Shown one piece after another: positions 59,933-64,000 of a stretch of 64,000 nt of DNA (positions are counted from its first letter, which is position 1; the number at the start of each line of letters is the position of its first letter). Under the pieces are notes generated by a model. The model saw only the letters and a program-made list of their open reading frames with translations, searched no databases and was not told where the DNA came from. Made by a program: the position numbers and the translations under genes. Source of the stretch: Klebsiella sp. WP3-W18-ESBL-02 (GTDB lineage Bacteria > Pseudomonadota > Gammaproteobacteria > Enterobacterales > Enterobacteriaceae); NCBI RefSeq assembly GCF_014168815.1, contig NZ_AP021972.1, positions 3,658,001 through 3,722,000 of the forward strand, in the 5' to 3' direction.

Positions 59933-61807
59933 TCAGGACACCAGCAGCTGGTTCATACGGCGGATAAACTGGTTAGGATCTTCCAGCGTACCGCGCTCGG
60001 CGAACAGCGCCTGGTCAAGCAGCAGTTCAACCCACTCTTTAAACTGCTCGTCGTCCTGGGTATCGGCAGTGCGTTTCACCAGTACGTGATCCGGGTTCAG
60101 TTCAAAGATGTATTTCACTTCCGGCGCAGCCTGGCCCGCCGCGGCGAACAGTTTCGCCATCTGGGTGCTCATTTCGTCAGCATCGGTAGTGACAATCGCC
60201 GGCGTGTCGGTCAGACGATGGGTCAAACGCACTTCTTTCACGCGATCACCCAGCAGGGTTTTCACGCGTTCAACGAACGGCGTCAGCGCTTTTTCCGCTT
60301 CCTTCGCGCTTTCGTCGACTTCATCCGCCAGTTTGTCGATAGACTCGTCGGCTTTCGCCACTGACTGGAACGGTTTGCCGTCGAACTCGGTCAGGTAGTT
60401 CATCATCCACTCATCGATGCGGTCAGAAAGCAGCAGCACTTCGATGCCTTTCTTACGCAGCAGCTCCAGGTGCGGGCTGCTTTTCGCCGCGGCGTAGCTG
60501 TCGGCGGTGATGTAGTAGATTTTCTCCTGCCCTTCTTTCATACGCGAGACGTAGTCGGCCAGCGACACGCTCTGCTCGGAAGAGTCGGTATGGGTAGAAG
60601 CAAAGCGCAGCAGTTTGGCAATCGCTTCCTGATTACCGTGATCTTCCGCCGGGCCTTCTTTCAGTACCAGGCCAAACTGTTTCCAGAAGGTCAGGTATTT
60701 CTCGGCATCGTCTTTCGCCAGTTTTTCCAGCATTTGCAGCACGCGTTTGGTCAGCGCGTTGCGCAGATTTCGGGTGACGGTGCTGTCTTGCAGGATCTCA
60801 CGTGAAACGTTCAGCGGCAGATCGTTGGAGTCTATCAGGCCGCGCACGAAGCGCAGGTAGTTCGGCATAAACTGTTCGGCATCGTCCATGATAAAGACGC
60901 GCTGCACGTACAGCTTCAGGCCGTGTTTATGATCGCGGTTCCACATATCCCACGGCGCCTGCGACGGGATATACAGCAGGCTGGTGTACTCCTGCTTCCC
61001 TTCCACACGGTTGTGGCTCCAGGTCAGCGGATCGGTAAAGTCATGGGCGATATGCTTGTAGAACTCTTTGTATTCGTCGTCGTTAAGCTCAGCTTTATTA
61101 CGCGTCCACAGCGCCTGCGCTTTGTTGATTTTCTCCCAGGAGACAACGGTTTCACCGTCTTTCTCTTCGGATTTTTCAATTTCTACCGGCAGCGCGATAT
61201 GGTCGGAATATTTGCTGATAATTGAACGCACGCGCCAGTCGTCGAGGAACTCGCTTTCGTCTTCACGCAGGTGCAGAGTAATTTCGGTGCCGCGGTCTTC
61301 TTTGGTGATGTCCGCGACGGTGTATTCACCTTCACCGGCAGATTCCCAGAACACGCCGTTTTCCGGCTTATCGCCCGCCGCACGGGTGCGCACGGTGACT
61401 TTATCCGCGACGATAAACGCCGAGTAGAAGCCGACGCCGAACTGGCCGATAAGCTGGCTGTCTTTCGCCTGGTCGGAGCCCATGGACTCGAGGAAGGTTT
61501 TGGTGCCGGATTTTGCGATAGTCCCCAGGTGGTCAATCACTTCGTCGCGGTTCATACCCACGCCGTTATCGGCGATGGTCAACGTACGCTTATCTTTATC
61601 GAAGGAGACGCGCACGCGCAGTTCGCCGTCGCCCTCATACAGATCCGGGTTGGACAGCGCGCGGAAGCGCAGCTTGTCGGCAGCATCTGAAGCGTTAGAG
61701 ATAAGCTCACGCAGGAAAATTTCTTTATTGGAATACAGAGAATGGATCATCAGGTGCAGAAGCTGTTTTACTTCTGACTGAAAGCCACGTGTTTCTTGTC
61801 CTTTCAT
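59933..61807 (-). CDS. htpG: HtpG, bacterial Hsp90 chaperone
   Basis: This 624-residue cytosolic ATP-dependent chaperone has the GHKL ATPase N-domain: ELISNASDAADKLRFRAL, the nucleotide site ADNGVGMNRDEVIDHLGTIA, and GQFGVGFYSAFIVADKV. The middle domain and dimerising C-domain follow. It remodels client proteins together with DnaK. A sigma-32 promoter lies 50 bases upstream. The ATG at 61807 (MKGQETRGFQ) is five codons inside the open frame and matches E. coli. Confidence 0.97.
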   Translation of the reverse strand: MKGQETRGFQSEVKQLLHLMIHSLYSNKEIFLRELISNASDAADKLRFRALSNPDLYEGDGELRVRVSFDKDKRTLTIADNGVGMNRDEVIDHLGTIAKSGTKTFLESMGSDQAKDSQLIGQFGVGFYSAFIVADKVTVRTRAAGDKPENGVFWESAGEGEYTVADITKEDRGTEITLHLREDESEFLDDWRVRSIISKYSDHIALPVEIEKSEEKDGETVVSWEKINKAQALWTRNKAELNDDEYKEFYKHIAHDFTDPLTWSHNRVEGKQEYTSLLYIPSQAPWDMWNRDHKHGLKLYVQRVFIMDDAEQFMPNYLRFVRGLIDSNDLPLNVSREILQDSTVTRNLRNALTKRVLQMLEKLAKDDAEKYLTFWKQFGLVLKEGPAEDHGNQEAIAKLLRFASTHTDSSEQSVSLADYVSRMKEGQEKIYYITADSYAAAKSSPHLELLRKKGIEVLLLSDRIDEWMMNYLTEFDGKPFQSVAKADESIDKLADEVDESAKEAEKALTPFVERVKTLLGDRVKEVRLTHRLTDTPAIVTTDADEMSTQMAKLFAAAGQAAPEVKYIFELNPDHVLVKRTADTQDDEQFKEWVELLLDQALFAERGTLEDPNQFIRRMNQLLVS

Positions 61808-61856
61808 TGCAAAATACCTCAATGGTGATTACAAGGTAAAAAAAGCGATGAGAGGA

Positions 61857-61885
61857 AAATGGGGATGGGTAGCGAGAATTTCAAG
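61857..61885 (-). promoter_or_regulatory. Sigma-32 (heat-shock) promoter of htpG
   Basis: On the minus strand CTTGAAA and CCCCATTT are separated by 14 bases, a near-perfect RpoH consensus. It lies just beyond the recR-terminating hairpin. Confidence 0.9.
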
Positions 61886-61909
61886 CGAGAGCAGAAAATC
61901 CTGCTCTCG
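61886..61909 (-). terminator. Hairpin between recR and the htpG promoter
   Basis: CGAGAGCAG and CTGCTCTCG form a 9-bp stem with a 6-base loop, 5 bases beyond the recR stop. There is no U-run on the recR side, so termination may be partial. Confidence 0.5.
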
Positions 61910-61914
61910 TTTGA

Positions 61915-62520
61915 TTAAAAACGAATCTTATGGCGCCCGGCCAGCGAGTGCGACAGCGTGGTGCCGTCAACCATCTCCAGCTCGCCGCCAACCGGCACGC
62001 CGTGGGCGATACGGCTAGCATCAACGCCATACTGCGCGCACAGCTCGGCAATATAGTTGGCCGTGGCTTCCCCTTCCACCGTGGGGTTGGTGGCGAGAAT
62101 GATTTCCGTGAGCTGCTCCGTTTCCAGACGTTGCTCCAGACGATCGAGGCCGATATCGTCCGGGCCGATGCCGTCGAGCGGCGACAGGTGGCCCATCAGC
62201 ACGAAGTAGCGGCCGGAGAACTGCCCGGTCTGCTCAATGGCGTAAATGTCTGCCGGACTCTCCACCACGCAGATTTGGCCGTTTTCCTGGCGACGCGGGT
62301 TCGCACAGATATTGCACACGTCCTGTTCGGTGAAGGTGCGGCAATCAGCGCAGTGGCCGATTTCCGACATCGCACGCGTTAAGGACTGCGCCAGGCGCAT
62401 TCCCCCGCTGCGATCGCGCTGCAGCAGGGTAAACGCCATGCGCTGCGCTGACTTCGGGCCAACGCCCGGCAGGCAGCGCAGCGCTTCCATCAGCTGAGTT
62501 AACAGCGGACTGGTTTGCAT
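61915..62520 (-). CDS. recR: RecR, recombination mediator protein
   Basis: This 201-residue protein works with RecO and RecF to load RecA on gapped DNA. It has an N-terminal helix-hairpin-helix (LRCLPGVGPKSAQRMAFTLL), a zinc finger (CADCRTF...CNIC) and a Toprim domain (CVVESPADIYAIE). Its ATG overlaps the ybaB stop (ATGA). Confidence 0.97.
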   Translation of the reverse strand: MQTSPLLTQLMEALRCLPGVGPKSAQRMAFTLLQRDRSGGMRLAQSLTRAMSEIGHCADCRTFTEQDVCNICANPRRQENGQICVVESPADIYAIEQTGQFSGRYFVLMGHLSPLDGIGPDDIGLDRLEQRLETEQLTEIILATNPTVEGEATANYIAELCAQYGVDASRIAHGVPVGGELEMVDGTTLSHSLAGRHKIRF

Positions 62521-62849
62521 CAGAACGGCATCTTGAAGCCTGGCGGCAGCTGCATACCGGAGGATACAGAGGCCATTTTCTCTTTCTGGGTTTCATCAAT
62601 ACGGCGCGCCGCATCGTTGAACGCCGCAGCAACGAGATCTTCCAGCATCTCTTTGTCGTCTTCCAGCAGGCTTGGGTCGATTTCAACGCGACGGCAGTTG
62701 TGCGCGCCGTTGATGGTCACTTTGACCAGACCTGCACCAGATTCGCCGGTGACTTCCAGCTGGGCGATTTCTTCCTGCATTTTCTGCATTTTGTCTTGCA
62801 TCTGCTGGGCCTGCTTCATCAGGTTACCCAGACCGCCTTTACCAAACAT
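62520..62849 (-). CDS. ybaB: YbaB (EbfC family), nucleoid-associated protein
   Basis: This 109-residue DNA-binding protein forms tweezer-like dimers. A Gln/Met-rich amphipathic helix (LMKQAQQMQDKMQKMQEEIA) dominates the N-terminus. It is co-transcribed with dnaX and recR and probably has a role in nucleoid organisation or repair. Confidence 0.95.
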   Translation of the reverse strand: MFGKGGLGNLMKQAQQMQDKMQKMQEEIAQLEVTGESGAGLVKVTINGAHNCRRVEIDPSLLEDDKEMLEDLVAAAFNDAARRIDETQKEKMASVSSGMQLPPGFKMPF

Positions 62850-62906
62850 AGGCTTCTCTCTCAGTAGGTCACGTTAAAAAATAACGACCGTCAGCATCGC
62901 TTGCGG

Positions 62907-64000
62907 TCAAATGGGGCGAATACTCTCTTCATCCAGATCGGCATCGAAGAATCGACGCAGGGTCTGAATATTATTATCCGCGATGATCGACTCGCGCGCC
63001 TGCGCGAGTTTCTCTTCATAAATAGCCTGCCGCCACTCCAGCGGCGTACGCACCGCCGGATTATCATCTTCCACGATGGTCAATTCAACAGGCACACCGT
63101 ATAAAGTGCTCATCGCTTCGGCAAGCTTCTGCCTGGCGCCGGGCGAATTAAGGTGTCGCTGAGTCGGGCGCAGGTGCAGGCATACCGCGTTGCCGTTGTG
63201 TTCCTTCCACGCGTTGAGCGCCACCTGTTCGACGAGCTTCGGCAGCGCCATCTGGCTCACCTCCGCTGCCCACGGGTCGCGTTCTAAAGACTCCGCCGCA
63301 AGCTTAGCCGCCAGCTCAGGCGTCTTCTCATGCTCCAGCGCTTTCTTCAGCGCCTTCGGCGTGGCGACTTCCTCTTTTTTCACCTCTGCAACCGGCGTGG
63401 TGGCTTTCCAGCGGTAAGCCTCTTTCTTCGCCGCCGGTTGGGTCAACGCGGACGGTGCCGGGCGCGCCTGAACGCGATCGGTCACCGAAGCCAGTCTTTC
63501 CAGCGCGGCGTTATTCACCGGCCGCGCGCGGGAAGCGGCTGCCGGTTCACTCTTTTTTGGGGTGGTTGCTCCCTGATTGCCCTGCTGCTGTTGCAGCTGA
63601 CGGCGCGCAGCCAGCACCTGATTCGTTGAATCAGGAAGCGGAGCAGCAGGCGGCGGCGTCATTGGCGCAGAAGCAGGCATCGGCGCTGACGGTTGCGTAA
63701 CCGGCGTAGCGGCAGGCGCAAAGGACTGCTGCGGCCTTTCCGGCTCCGGCAGCGGCGCGTTCGGATGGAACGCCAGCGCGCGAAGCAGAGTCATTTCAAT
63801 GCCCATACGCCTGTCCGGCGCGTACGGCAGCTCTTTGCGACCAATCAGTAGCGTCTGGTAGTACAGCTGCACGTCGGTCGGCGGCACGGTGCGCGCCAGG
63901 TTGCGCATCCGCTGTTCAATGGCCGCCATATCGCTACCCAGTGCCGCAGGCGACAGCTGAACCATCGCGATACGGTGCAGCAGGCTCTGCATTTCAACCA
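62907..64000 (-). CDS. dnaX: DnaX, DNA polymerase III tau/gamma subunit, C-terminal part
   Basis: Only about 364 residues of the ~643 are in the window; the N-terminal ATPase part continues past base 64000. The visible part has the end of domain III (QSLLHRIAMVQLSPAALGSD), a Pro/Ala-rich linker, the frameshift region, and the tau-specific domains IV and V. The C-terminal segment RRFFDADLDEESIRPI, which helps bind the polymerase core, is intact. Tau clamps the replisome; the shorter gamma is made by frameshifting inside this gene. The gene is the first of dnaX-ybaB-recR. Confidence 0.96.
   Translation of the reverse strand, partial: VEMQSLLHRIAMVQLSPAALGSDMAAIEQRMRNLARTVPPTDVQLYYQTLLIGRKELPYAPDRRMGIEMTLLRALAFHPNAPLPEPERPQQSFAPAATPVTQPSAPMPASAPMTPPPAAPLPDSTNQVLAARRQLQQQQGNQGATTPKKSEPAAASRARPVNNAALERLASVTDRVQARPAPSALTQPAAKKEAYRWKATTPVAEVKKEEVATPKALKKALEHEKTPELAAKLAAESLERDPWAAEVSQMALPKLVEQVALNAWKEHNGNAVCLHLRPTQRHLNSPGARQKLAEAMSTLYGVPVELTIVEDDNPAVRTPLEWRQAIYEEKLAQARESIIADNNIQTLRRFFDADLDEESIRPI
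63547..63574 (-). promoter_or_regulatory. Programmed -1 frameshift element of dnaX
   Basis: The slippery heptamer A-AAA-AAG (63552-63558) lies in frame with Lys-Lys codons. A -1 slip reads GAG and then TGA (63547-63549), which ends the gamma subunit. An internal Shine-Dalgarno, AGGGAG (63569-63574), lies 10 bases upstream as a stimulator, as in E. coli, and a GC-rich hairpin can form downstream. Confidence 0.93.

Overview
The window is a chromosomal segment from a member of the Enterobacteriaceae. Gene order from pheP to dnaX follows the Escherichia coli/Salmonella backbone. The ramR-romA-ramA locus, the high GC content and the E. coli-type BIME/REP elements suggest an Enterobacter, Citrobacter, Leclercia or Klebsiella-like genome. 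The genus cannot be settled from sequence reading alone. There is no CRISPR array, complete insertion sequence or intact prophage.

Layout. (1) 1-6.7 kb, minus strand: a cation P-type ATPase followed by the lipoprotein adaptor and inner-membrane pump of an RND efflux system; the pump's C-terminus runs off the left edge. (2) 6.9-10.9 kb: a 36-residue single-span membrane peptide, ybdJ, the multidrug-resistance control locus ramA-romA / ramR with its RamR operator, then ybdF and nfsB. (3) 11-19.3 kb: an MmyB-type regulator divergent from a DHA2 drug exporter, ybdG (mechanosensitive channel), and a four-gene carbohydrate operon (MFS permease, sugar isomerase/epimerase, Gfo/Idh/MocA dehydrogenase, LacI regulator) preceded by two identical palindromic operators. 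(4) 19.4-27.1 kb: pheP, a Fur-controlled TonB receptor, an EamA exporter, a LysR regulator, an exported serine hydrolase and the SOS gene sbmC. (5) 27.2-29.4 kb: a small AT-richer island at the 3' end of argU tRNA-Arg(UCU), holding a DUF2235/Tle1-like lipoprotein and bounded by a decayed copy of the tRNA end. (6) 29.7-64 kb: conserved core, namely folD-ybcJ, cysS, ppiB-lpxH, purEK, mnmH, a porin, ybbP-ybbA/tesA, ybbO, cnoX, fetAB, qmcA-ybbJ, cueR/copA, ybaP, the sRNA chiX, ybaK, ushA, fsr, ybaL, gsk, hemH, adk, htpG, recR-ybaB-dnaX.

Functional themes are envelope traffic and stress (RND pump, RamA, MFS exporters, FetAB, CopA, mechanosensitive channel), nucleotide and one-carbon metabolism (folD, purEK, gsk, adk, ushA), and replication/recombination (dnaX, ybaB, recR).

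Regulatory elements can be read directly: RamR, LacI-type, Fur, LexA, PurR and CueR sites, a sigma-32 promoter for htpG, the argU and chiX promoters, and two programmed -1 frameshift sites (copA and dnaX). The least explained items are the argU island with its lipidated phospholipase-like protein, the orphan sugar operon with paired operators, the 36-residue peptide beside the P-type ATPase, and a perfect 11-bp inverted repeat around the ybdG promoter. I see no clear candidate for a wholly new multi-gene defence or secretion system.
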